NCBI RefSeq assembly: GCF_016756535.1
Contig: NZ_AP023247.1
Span: 1-64,000 of the forward strand
Length of the DNA: 64,000 nt
From: Mesorhizobium sp. 131-2-1
GTDB taxonomy: Bacteria; Pseudomonadota; Alphaproteobacteria; Rhizobiales; Rhizobiaceae
Direction: 5' to 3'
In this document: piece by piece, positions 38,667-46,332 of the stretch
Numbering within the stretch: position 1 is the stretch's first letter
Layout: every line of letters begins with the position of its first letter
The notes under the pieces: model-generated
Told to the model about the DNA's origin: nothing
Databases searched by the model: none
Seen by the model: only the letters and a program-made list of their open reading frames with translations
Made by a program: the position numbers and the translations under genes

Positions 38667-39781
38667 GAGGCCGCCTGCTCGATGCGCAGCATGTGGTTGT
38701 CCCAGACATAGTCGGGCTCGGAGCGCGTGGCGCCATTGCCTTCGACGATATCGCCGGCGCCGGTCGTGGCCATGAAGCCAGCGCCGTCGGGCGCCAGGCC
38801 GCAGACCTCGACAAGGGCCTTGGTGGCGACGATTCTGCCGCTGGTGGCATCGATAACGGCGAGCGAATTGCCTTCCGGCGAGGTGACGGCGACCGTGCCG
38901 GCGGCCGGATTGGCGGCGACCGAGCCGATATAGTTGCGGAAGCCGGAAAGCACGTCCTGCGGCATGTCGAGCAATTGCAGGTCCTTGCCGCGCGTCGCGC
39001 GGCCGACCAGCAGCGGACGGTCGATCGCCGGGCCGCGATACTGGCAGCCGAACCAGATCGTGCCGGACGGGTCGCAATCCATGTGGCGGATCGACAGCTG
39101 GTGCAGCGCCGGCGGCAGTTCGTGCTTCTCGATCAGATCGCCGGTGATGCGATCGACCAGCACATAGGACGGCTTCATGGTGGCGATGTTGAGCTCGGCG
39201 CGGCCATAGTCCGGATGCGTCTCGATGCCGCCATTGGCGACCGCGATCGTCCGGTCATCGCCGAGCAAAAGCAACTCATGCGGCCCCATGCCGTAGGTCG
39301 GGAACTCGCCAACACGCCTGAAGCCAGCGCGCGCGTCATAGACACCGACGACGCCGGCGGCGTTGTCGAAATCATTCTCGGTCGCGTAGAGCAGCGCGCC
39401 GTCGGTCGAGAACACGCCGTGGCCGAAGAAGTGCCGCCCGGTGACGCTGGCGATGGTCAGCGGCTTGTCGCGACCTGTGTGATCGAACACCATGGCAAAA
39501 GTGCCGGGCTGCCGGGCAAAGACCACCGAGCGCTTCGACACCCGGTCGAAGGTGACGTCATGGCCGCGATCGGGCAGGTCGATGGCGTGCAGCACGTCGC
39601 CGGCCTCGGATAGCACCGCGGCGCCATAGCTGCCGTCGCGCTTGACGAAAGCGGTGGCGAAGACCGCGTCGGCAACAAGCGTCTTTGCCCAGGCTCGCGG
39701 GGCCATGGCGGCGACGAAGCCGGCGCCGGCGGCCCTGAGGAAATCGCGGCGGTCGATCAGCGGCGTGCGTGTCCCGACCAT
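38645..39781 (-). CDS. Tat-exported DUF1513 protein of an iron-uptake cluster
   Basis: This 378-aa periplasmic protein has a twin-arginine signal (RRDFLRA at 11-17, then a hydrophobic stretch ending MAPRAWA about 34). The rest is rich in repeated short beta-strand units (such as GTIWFGCQYRGPAI and NYIGSVAANPAAGTVAVTSPEG), consistent with a beta-propeller; this matches DUF1513. It is the last gene of the iron module, starting 2 bp after the second imelysin stop. Its final residues (VSRFR) and stop lie in a repeat element, so the native C-terminus may have been replaced. Confidence 0.85.
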   Translation of the reverse strand: MVGTRTPLIDRRDFLRAAGAGFVAAMAPRAWAKTLVADAVFATAFVKRDGSYGAAVLSEAGDVLHAIDLPDRGHDVTFDRVSKRSVVFARQPGTFAMVFDHTGRDKPLTIASVTGRHFFGHGVFSTDGALLYATENDFDNAAGVVGVYDARAGFRRVGEFPTYGMGPHELLLLGDDRTIAVANGGIETHPDYGRAELNIATMKPSYVLVDRITGDLIEKHELPPALHQLSIRHMDCDPSGTIWFGCQYRGPAIDRPLLVGRATRGKDLQLLDMPQDVLSGFRNYIGSVAANPAAGTVAVTSPEGNSLAVIDATSGRIVATKALVEVCGLAPDGAGFMATTGAGDIVEGNGATRSEPDYVWDNHMLRIEQAASGVSRFR

Positions 39782-39783
39782 GA

Positions 39784-40863
39784 TCAGTCGCCATCCAGCG
39801 AGGAGAAGCCGGCGGTGAGGCCGAATTCGGCGGTCAGCCTGGTGCCGACCAGGGTCGACAGGCTCGAGGTGATCAGCGCGAAATGGTCGAGCTTTTCACG
39901 CAGCGCCCGATCTGAAAGCGCCTTGTCGATCGGACCCGTGACGGATCTGGCGGCCGCGACGCCGTTGGCAAGCTGGATGTGGATGGACTCGGCCATCCAT
40001 TGCGCATCGGCCGGAAGCGCATCGCCGAGCTTCGAAGCCTCGAACAGCGCATCGATGCCGGAAAGATTGCCGGCCAGGGAATTCGTCGTGTTTCGCGAGC
40101 GCCAATAGATCGCCTGCCTGGGCTTGTCGCCCTCCGGCTTGCCGCCCAGGAATCCTTTGAGGCGCACGTCGCGGACCATCTCCAGTTCGTTGATGAATAC
40201 GCCGACCAGCTCGGTCACCGCTTCGGTGCCGTCGCGGTAGAGCGCGTTCTGAGGTCCTGGATTGGCCCAGAGCGCGGCAAATCCGTCGGGCTTCTTCCAG
40301 GCCTCTTCGACCTCGGCGGCCATCGTTTCGATGTTACCGGCGACAGCCGCGCCATAGGCGCAGCGATAGGGATCGTCCTTGCCGGCGAGAGCGTCGGCGC
40401 CATCGCCGTAAAGCACGAATTCCAGCGCGCCGAGCCCTTGCATGGCGACGCTCTTGCCGGCCAGCTGCACCGGATCGGCGGCGCTCGGGTCCTTGCCGGC
40501 CAATGCCGCCTGCACCTGCTTCAGGCCGATGCCTTTACGATCCGGCCAGTAGAGCATGCGTTCCAGCCGGTTGTTTTCCTTGATCGGCCCGAATGCGATG
40601 ATCTCGGCCGATGACCAGGCATCGACCGTGGCCGAAAACTCGGCACGCGCGGCCTCGAGGCCGCTCTGTGACGGCGCATCGCACAGCGCCCGCATCGCCT
40701 TGGTCAAGCTGCCGGTATGGTCGTGCAGCCTGGCATAGGCCGGGCGGACAAAGCCGTCGATCGCGCGCTGGATGACATCGGAGGCTTTCACCTCGGCGGA
40801 TGACGGGGAAACGCCAAACATCGCCAAGGGAAGAAGGAGAGCAAGCAAACGACGCTTCGACAT
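39784..40863 (-). CDS. Imelysin-family periplasmic protein lacking the motif histidine
   Basis: This 359-aa protein has a signal peptide (1-23, ending SPSSA) and an all-helical imelysin (M75/EfeO-like) domain. The family GxHxxE motif reads GLGALE (143-148), so the histidine is missing, as in the COG3489-type branch. The start at 40863 overlaps the stop of the di-haem gene (ATGA), implying coupling. Imelysins are periplasmic proteins linked to iron uptake, and the context agrees. The upstream in-frame extension to 40959 has no ribosome site. Confidence 0.87.
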   Translation of the reverse strand: MSKRRLLALLLPLAMFGVSPSSAEVKASDVIQRAIDGFVRPAYARLHDHTGSLTKAMRALCDAPSQSGLEAARAEFSATVDAWSSAEIIAFGPIKENNRLERMLYWPDRKGIGLKQVQAALAGKDPSAADPVQLAGKSVAMQGLGALEFVLYGDGADALAGKDDPYRCAYGAAVAGNIETMAAEVEEAWKKPDGFAALWANPGPQNALYRDGTEAVTELVGVFINELEMVRDVRLKGFLGGKPEGDKPRQAIYWRSRNTTNSLAGNLSGIDALFEASKLGDALPADAQWMAESIHIQLANGVAAARSVTGPIDKALSDRALREKLDHFALITSSLSTLVGTRLTAEFGLTAGFSSLDGD

Positions 40864-42473
40864 CACAGTGACTCCAGGAATTCGACCAGCGCATCGCGGT
40901 TCGTCGCATCGGCAGCGGCAAAGCGGTCGCGCGCCTTTTGCGCCTCGCCGCCATGCCACAATATCGCTTCGGCGAGCGTGCGGGCGCGCCCGTCATGCAA
41001 AAAGAAGGTGTTGCCGTTGACCGTCCCGGTGAGGCCGATGCCCCACAGCGGCGGCGTGCGACATTCGCTGCCCGTCGCCTCGCCGACAACCTGCCCATCG
41101 GCGAGGCCCGGACCCATGTCGTGCAGCAGGAAATCGGAATAGGGCCAGATCAACTGGAAGGCCTGCGCCTTGTTGGGCGTGCCGCGCAAGGTGACGAATT
41201 TCGGCGTGTGGCAGGAGACGCAGCCCATCTCGTAGAACTGCCTCTTGCCGGCGAGCACCTGGCGGTTGTCGATGTCGCGCCGGGCCGGCACGGCCAGGTT
41301 CTGCGAATAGAAGGTAACCAGATCCATCACCGGCGACGGCGCCTCGACCGGGCCGAGCCGCTGCTGCACACCATTGGGCATGGCAAGGCAGGCCTTTTCG
41401 GCCTCGGTGCAGTCGCCCCAATGTTTCGGCACCTCCGGCGTCGAGATGCCGACGTCGCCGGCAAAGGCTTCCGCCGCCTGCTCTCGGATGGACGCCGTCT
41501 GAGCCTTCCAGCCGAAGCGGCCGAGCGCGAGTTCGCCGCTCGCGGCATCGCGCACGATGTTGGGGCGGCCGGAAATGCCGTCGTCATCGCGGTCGTCCGG
41601 ATCGGCATGGGCGAGGATGTCGGCGGACGCGATCTGCTCGATCAGGCCGAGGCCGATCATCGGCGGCGTCAGGCGCGGCGAGAGCGTGGTGCGCGGATCG
41701 AGCGGACCATAGCCAGGGTCGTCGACGAAGTAGCTCGGTTTGCGCAGCGAAACGACCGAGCCGTCGCCAAGCGTCACCTTCTCTTCCTGGTAGCCGACGC
41801 GCATCCGGCCTTCGCCCTTGAGGCCGGGAACCGCGAGCTCCTGCAATTGCGAGCCATAGGCCGGATCGGGGAAGTTCAGCAGCCTGTGGCCGGCGAGTTC
41901 GGCTCTCTCTTCTTCGCTGCTCGCGTCGCGCGCCAGGCGCAGGAACATCGAGGTGGTGCCGGCGCTGCCTTCGGGTGGACGGCCACGGCCATCCTTCAAA
42001 TGGCAGTTCTGGCAGGCACGCTCGTTGAACAGCGGCCCAAGCCCGTCCGATGCCTGGGTCGAGGAGGGCGAGGACACCCAGTTCTTGCGGAAAAGCGCAT
42101 TGCCGAGCTTGAAGGTGCCTTCTTCCTCGAAGGTGATGTTGGCCGAGGGTTGCGAGAAGGCGTCGCGGTTGACATCCTTGCGCGACGTGCCGGCGCCACC
42201 CTGCATCCGCTCGAACGGCTCGGCCTTGGAGAAGTCGGTGGTCGGCCTGGTAACGGCAATGACACGCGCCAGATCCTTCGGCGTCAGATCGGTGCGCGTG
42301 GCGGCAAGGCCCGCGGGCAGCGGATCTCCAGCCAGCGCCGAAGCGGTGGCCATCAAGACAGGAATGAAAGAAAGCCCGCGAAGCGGCCAGGCCCGCGAGC
42401 TTTTCCTGGAAGGCGAGGAAGGCGAGCCTTCGGCCCGCCGCGAGCGGCGCAGGAAAACTAGGCGGCGCCGCAT
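40863..42473 (-). CDS. Di-haem cytochrome-like oxidoreductase (DUF1111, 'thiol oxidoreductase')
   Basis: This 536-aa periplasmic protein has an N-terminal export segment (about 31-48, LRGLSFIPVLMATASALAGD) after a basic, Ser-rich stretch. Two c-type haem sites follow: CQNCH at 154-158 and CVSCH at 418-422. A DPDDRDDDGISGR loop (291-303) looks like a calcium site. This is the DUF1111/di-haem oxidoreductase family. No direct thiol activity is established for most members. Its place between bfr and an imelysin suggests redox handling of periplasmic iron (inference). It starts 12 bp after bfr. Confidence 0.88.
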   Translation of the reverse strand: MRRRLVFLRRSRRAEGSPSSPSRKSSRAWPLRGLSFIPVLMATASALAGDPLPAGLAATRTDLTPKDLARVIAVTRPTTDFSKAEPFERMQGGAGTSRKDVNRDAFSQPSANITFEEEGTFKLGNALFRKNWVSSPSSTQASDGLGPLFNERACQNCHLKDGRGRPPEGSAGTTSMFLRLARDASSEEERAELAGHRLLNFPDPAYGSQLQELAVPGLKGEGRMRVGYQEEKVTLGDGSVVSLRKPSYFVDDPGYGPLDPRTTLSPRLTPPMIGLGLIEQIASADILAHADPDDRDDDGISGRPNIVRDAASGELALGRFGWKAQTASIREQAAEAFAGDVGISTPEVPKHWGDCTEAEKACLAMPNGVQQRLGPVEAPSPVMDLVTFYSQNLAVPARRDIDNRQVLAGKRQFYEMGCVSCHTPKFVTLRGTPNKAQAFQLIWPYSDFLLHDMGPGLADGQVVGEATGSECRTPPLWGIGLTGTVNGNTFFLHDGRARTLAEAILWHGGEAQKARDRFAAADATNRDALVEFLESL

Positions 42474-42485
42474 TCCCGCATGCCC

Positions 42486-42971
42486 TTACTCCGCCTCGTT
42501 TGCCGATGTGGCGTTGAGCTGACCGTATTTCTCCTCGCCGATCGAGGCGAGCAGGTCGAGCTGCGTCTCAAGGAAGTCGATATGACCTTCCTCGTCGGCT
42601 AGCAGTTCCTCAAACAGTTTCATCGACACGTAGTCGCCTGCTTCTTCGCAAATCTCGCGCGAGCGCTTGTAGGCGGTGCGCGCGTCGTACTCGCCGGCTA
42701 GATCGGATTCGAGCACTTCCTTGACATTCTGACCGATTCGCAGCGGTGCCACCGATTGCAGGTTCGGATGCCCCTCAAGGAAGATGATGCGGGCCACGAG
42801 CCGGTCGGCATGGTGCATCTCCTCGATCGATTCGGCGCGCTCCTTCTTGGCCAGCTTGGCGTATCCCCAGTCCTCGAGCAGGCGGAAATGCACCCAGTAC
42901 TGATTGACGGCCCCCAGCTCCAGAAACAGGGCTTCGTTAAGCCGCTCGATGACCTGCGCTTCGCCTTTCAT
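42486..42971 (-). CDS. bfr: Bacterioferritin
   Basis: Bfr stores iron as a 24-mer with haem between subunits. The 161-aa protein has all the ferroxidase ligands at E. coli positions (Glu18, Glu51, His54, Glu94, Glu127, His130) and the haem-ligand Met52. It is therefore a catalytically complete haem bacterioferritin. The ATG at 42971 (ribosome site GGGAG) lies inside the 3' end of bfd, overlapping by 35 bp. Unlike its neighbours it has no signal peptide and acts in the cytosol. Confidence 0.96.
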   Translation of the reverse strand: MKGEAQVIERLNEALFLELGAVNQYWVHFRLLEDWGYAKLAKKERAESIEEMHHADRLVARIIFLEGHPNLQSVAPLRIGQNVKEVLESDLAGEYDARTAYKRSREICEEAGDYVSMKLFEELLADEEGHIDFLETQLDLLASIGEEKYGQLNATSANEAE

Positions 42972-43248
42972 AGGTTCTGCTCCCGTATTGGCCGCGCAAG
43001 CCTCTGACGCGGTCCAGGTGTGAAACGATGTCGGCGCCGCTCGCCTCCGAGCGGGCGTGGTAGTGCTCGGTGACCCGAATGATCGTTTCCACCACATTTG
43101 GGAAGCAGCCGCAACAGCGACCGCGCTTGCGCATGGCATGATAGACCTTGGCCGGCACGATAAGCTGCCAGGGATCCTCATCCAGCAGGCCGACGATCGT
43201 CTGCTCGATCTCCTTTTCGGTGATGATGTTGCAATGGCAGATCAGCAT
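42937..43248 (-). CDS. bfd: Bacterioferritin-associated ferredoxin
   Basis: Bfd is a [2Fe-2S] ferredoxin that docks on Bfr and reduces stored Fe(III) for release. The 103-aa protein has the CxC...CxxC cluster ligands Cys4, Cys6, Cys45 and Cys48 (MLICHCN and RGRCCGCFP). The C-terminal 35 residues are a basic extension beyond the usual 65-aa domain, and the last part is encoded in the overlap with bfr. bfd-bfr together form the store and release switch of the iron module. Confidence 0.93.
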   Translation of the reverse strand: MLICHCNIITEKEIEQTIVGLLDEDPWQLIVPAKVYHAMRKRGRCCGCFPNVVETIIRVTEHYHARSEASGADIVSHLDRVRGLRGQYGSRTYERRSAGHRAA

Positions 43249-43302
43249 TCACTTGCCCTGGCTGACGGCGCCGCTCCGGCGCCGTTTGGCTTGTTTCCTA
43301 TT

Positions 43303-43353
43303 TGAGCATGATCTTGTCCAAAAACCGGCTTCCGCTTTTTGGGATCATGCTCA
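43303..43353. repeat. Palindromic repeat in the bfd-imelysin gap
   Basis: TGAGCATGATC (43303-43313) and GATCATGCTCA (43343-43353) are perfect 11-bp arms around CCAAAAACCGG and GCTTTTTGGG inner segments. It resembles a common Mesorhizobium intergenic element. It lies right after the imelysin stop and may end or process that transcript before bfd. Confidence 0.6.
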
Positions 43354-43356
43354 CGG

Positions 43357-44649
43357 CTACTTGAACACCTTGTCCGGCGCGTCGAGGCTGTCGGAGCCTT
43401 CGAAGGCGATGCTGTTGAGCTTCAAGGAGCCGACGGCGCGCTCGATCGACTTGGTCTGGTCGATCAGCGCATCGATCGCCGCCTGCACGGTGGCATTGCC
43501 TTCGGTATTGCCCTCGGCAATCTGCTGGTCGTAGGCCTCGCCGGCCAGCGCACGCGCCTTGATCGCCTCCATCCTGGCAACCGAGACGTCGAGCTTGTCC
43601 GACAGTTCCTTGTCGATCGCCGGGTCGTCCGCCTTGACCATATCGGACACGGAAGGTCCGGAAACGACCGTGCCGTCGAGGCGCGTGTAGCTCGCATGAT
43701 AGGCGGCACGGATGCCGACGGCGTCATAGAGGTGGGAGTTGTAAGTGTTGTCCGAGAAGCAGTCGTGCTCCTCTTCCGGATCATGCAGCAGAAGGCCGAG
43801 CTTCATGCGCTCGCCGGCAAGTTCACCATAGGACAGCGAACCCATGCCGGTGAAGATGGTCGAGATGCCGGCATTGGTGTCGCCGTCGACCAGGTTCTTG
43901 CGGGCAGCGCCATCTTCCTTCCAGTTGTCGACCATTTCCTGCAGGTCGGAGACCAAAAGGTCGCTCGCCGACTTCAGATATTCGGCGCGACGGTCGCAAT
44001 TGCCGCCGGTGCAGTTGGCGAGGTCATAGTCGGTGTAGGGCCGCTCGCCGGCGCCGGGGCCGGTGCCGTGCAGGTCCTGGCCCCAGAGCAGGAACTCGAT
44101 GGCGTGATAGCCGGTCGCGACATTGGACTCGACGCCGCCGGCCTCCTGCAGCGTGCCGGACAGGAACTCCGGCGTCAGCTTCGAGGCGTCGACCTTCTTG
44201 CCGTTGATCTCGATCTCCTTGTTGGCGATCACGTTCGCGGTGTAGAGCGAATTGGTGTCCGACTCGGTGCCGTAGCTCTTGGCGACATAGTCGATCAGGC
44301 CTTCGTCCAGCGGCCAGGAGTTCACCTTGCCTTCCCAGTCGTCGACGACCTTGTTGCCGAAGCGGTAGACCTCGGTCTGCTGGTACGGGACGCGCGATGC
44401 CTTCCAGGCTTCGCGGGCGGCGTTCAGCGTTTCCGCCGAAGGCTTGGCGAGCAGCGCGTCGACGGCCTTGTCGAGGGCTTGCGCCGTGGTCAGCGCGTCC
44501 TCGTATTTGGCGAGCGCGATGTCGGCATAGGTCTTGATGACCGCCTTGGCATCGGTTTCGGCCTTGGCCGGCAGCACGAACACCGCCGCCGTCAGCGCGG
44601 CTGTCGCGCAGATCGCAGCGAGCCTGCCGCCATTACGTGCTGTCATCAT
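43357..44649 (-). CDS. Imelysin-family periplasmic iron protein (IrpA-like)
   Basis: This 430-aa exported protein has a signal peptide (cleavage near AKA-ET at 30) and an imelysin/M75 domain with the intact GxHxxE motif GYHAIE (180-185, followed by FLLWGQD). The C-terminal half contains a second helical bundle with the conserved GSLSYGELAGERMKLGLLLHDPEEEHDCFSDNT block, typical of IrpA-like imelysins. The ATG at 44649 follows GGAG. It is the first gene of the iron module (imelysin, bfd, bfr, di-haem, imelysin, DUF1513), with an Irr-box about 250 bp upstream. Confidence 0.92.
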   Translation of the reverse strand: MMTARNGGRLAAICATAALTAAVFVLPAKAETDAKAVIKTYADIALAKYEDALTTAQALDKAVDALLAKPSAETLNAAREAWKASRVPYQQTEVYRFGNKVVDDWEGKVNSWPLDEGLIDYVAKSYGTESDTNSLYTANVIANKEIEINGKKVDASKLTPEFLSGTLQEAGGVESNVATGYHAIEFLLWGQDLHGTGPGAGERPYTDYDLANCTGGNCDRRAEYLKSASDLLVSDLQEMVDNWKEDGAARKNLVDGDTNAGISTIFTGMGSLSYGELAGERMKLGLLLHDPEEEHDCFSDNTYNSHLYDAVGIRAAYHASYTRLDGTVVSGPSVSDMVKADDPAIDKELSDKLDVSVARMEAIKARALAGEAYDQQIAEGNTEGNATVQAAIDALIDQTKSIERAVGSLKLNSIAFEGSDSLDAPDKVFK

Positions 44650-45081
44650 CGTTCTCCAGTTCCTTGGGAATTCATTGAAAGGCGCGCGCGCCAGCCCGCG
44701 CAGAGGCATGGGCATGCCGCCGGGCACAAGATATGCCGCGCCAATGCGCGGCTCGCGGAAGAAAGACACCGAAATGCCTCCAATCGAAAGGGTTCAAGGC
44801 CCAGACATCAAAGGGAGCGCTTGACGCGCGAGCCTCCATAAAGCGGCGAAGGGGTTGGAAGTCAACAGGCGCAGCCAAGAAAATTCAATTGAAACAACTG
44901 TTTAGAATAATTCTAAACTAGAACTATCAACTTTAAGACGTTCCCGGCGCGACGTAATCGTGGAAGGCGGCGATTGACAGGTGACCGTTCCGGGTGCGAC
45001 CCGGACCGAGGCTCTTGCGACGGCGGCAGACAATCGCCACCTGGCGGAACAGCTTAGATTTGAAGCGAAAACGGGATTGCG
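44650..45081. other. Divergent intergenic region with Irr operator, no gene
   Basis: This 432-bp region lies between the divergent imelysin and FAD reductase genes. The ICE palindrome at 44901-44917 sits in a locally AT-rich patch (44880-44940) that contrasts with the GC-rich flanks. A TTGAAA (44889-44894) with TCTAAA 17 bp later on the plus strand, and TTGATA on the minus strand (44930-44925), could be promoter parts around the palindrome. No plausible reading frame with a ribosome site was seen. Confidence 0.6.
44901..44917. promoter_or_regulatory. Irr box (ICE, iron control element)
   Basis: TTTAGAATAATTCTAAA is a perfect 8-bp inverted repeat around one central base. It matches the TTTAGAA...TTCTAAA class of operator bound by Irr in alphaproteobacteria (family knowledge from memory). 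Irr itself is encoded at 9825-10256. The site lies 252 bp from the imelysin start and 165 bp from the divergent FAD reductase start, so it could control either or both. Confidence 0.8.
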
Positions 45082-46332
45082 ATGAAGAACGGGGTGGTCA
45101 TTGTCGGTGCGGGTCACGCTGGCGTGCAAGCGGCGGCGAGCCTGCGCGAGGAAGGTTACGACGGCCCGGTCATCCTGATCGGCGACGAGAGCGAACTGCC
45201 CTACCACAAGCCGCCATTGTCGAAGACTTTCATCAAGGACCAGGACGCGAAGCCGCAGCCCCTGCGCGGTGAGGCCTTCTATTCGGGCAGCGCCATCGAC
45301 TATCAGCCGGGCGTCCGCATCGAGGCTATCGATGCCGGTGCGCGCAGGCTGGAGGTCTCGGGCGGCGCGACGCTTGCCTTCGACCGCCTGGTGCTCGCGA
45401 CCGGCTCGCGACCGCGCCTGCTCAAGCTGCCGGGTTCGGAACTGTCCGGCGTGGTCTCGCTGCGATCGCTGGCCGATGCGCGGACGATCCGCGAGCTCAG
45501 CGCGCAAAGCGAGGATGTCGTCATCCTCGGCGGCGGCTTCATCGGCCTGGAGATCGCAGCCACGCTCAGGGCAGCCGGGCGCAATGTCACTGTGGTCGAA
45601 GCCGTCGACCGGCTGCTCGGCCGCGCGGTGGCGCCGGTCATCGCCAGCCATGTTCGGCAGCGGCTGGAAGCGATCGGCGTGCGCCTGCTCACCGGCACCA
45701 CTATCGATCGGCTCGAAGGCGACAAGGGCCGAGTCTCGGCCGCGATCACCTCCGGCGGCGAACGGCTTCCGGCGCAGATGGTCATCATCGGCATCGGCGT
45801 GGTGCCCAATGTCGAACTGGCCGAGGCCGCCGGCATCACGATCGCCAACGGCATCCGCGTCGACCAGCAGATGCGGACCTCGGCGCCGGATATCCTTGCC
45901 ATCGGCGATGCGGCCTCCTACCGGCACTGGTTCACCGGCGCCGACGTGCGGCTGGAATCGGTGCAGAACGCCACCGACCAGGCGCGGCTTGCCGCACGCA
46001 CCATTCTTGGCCATGCGGACGCCTATTCAGCGGTGCCGTGGTTCTGGTCGGATATCGGCGACATGAAGCTGCAGATGGTCGGGCTGACGTCGGGCGGTGA
46101 CAGCCATGTCGTGCTGGGCGATCTCGCCGAGAACAAGTTCTCGATCTACCACTATGCGGGAAGCCGGCTGCTCGGCATCGAATCCGTCAACCGGCCCGGC
46201 GATCACATGCTTGGCCGCAAGATGCTGGGTGCCGGTTTCTCGCCCACGCCACAGGCCGTTGCCGCCGGCCCCGATGCGCTGAAGGCGGCGCTCGCCGCCT
46301 TCCAGGAAGAGCCCGCCAGGGCAACCGGTTAA
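45082..46332 (+). CDS. FAD-dependent ferredoxin/putidaredoxin reductase
   Basis: This 416-aa flavoprotein has two dinucleotide folds: GAGHAG at 9-14 for FAD and GGGFIG (about 152-157) for NAD(P)H. It also has the family motifs LPYHKPPLSK (about 39-48), the FAD loop APDILAIGDAA (about 270-280), and a C-terminal reductase domain. It belongs to the rhodocoxin/putidaredoxin reductase class that feeds electrons to [2Fe-2S] ferredoxins. Being divergent from the iron module across the Irr box, it could reduce Bfd, but that is inference. Its TAA stop interlocks with that of the convergent transaminase (TTAA, 46329-46332). Confidence 0.9.
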   Translation: MKNGVVIVGAGHAGVQAAASLREEGYDGPVILIGDESELPYHKPPLSKTFIKDQDAKPQPLRGEAFYSGSAIDYQPGVRIEAIDAGARRLEVSGGATLAFDRLVLATGSRPRLLKLPGSELSGVVSLRSLADARTIRELSAQSEDVVILGGGFIGLEIAATLRAAGRNVTVVEAVDRLLGRAVAPVIASHVRQRLEAIGVRLLTGTTIDRLEGDKGRVSAAITSGGERLPAQMVIIGIGVVPNVELAEAAGITIANGIRVDQQMRTSAPDILAIGDAASYRHWFTGADVRLESVQNATDQARLAARTILGHADAYSAVPWFWSDIGDMKLQMVGLTSGGDSHVVLGDLAENKFSIYHYAGSRLLGIESVNRPGDHMLGRKMLGAGFSPTPQAVAAGPDALKAALAAFQEEPARATG

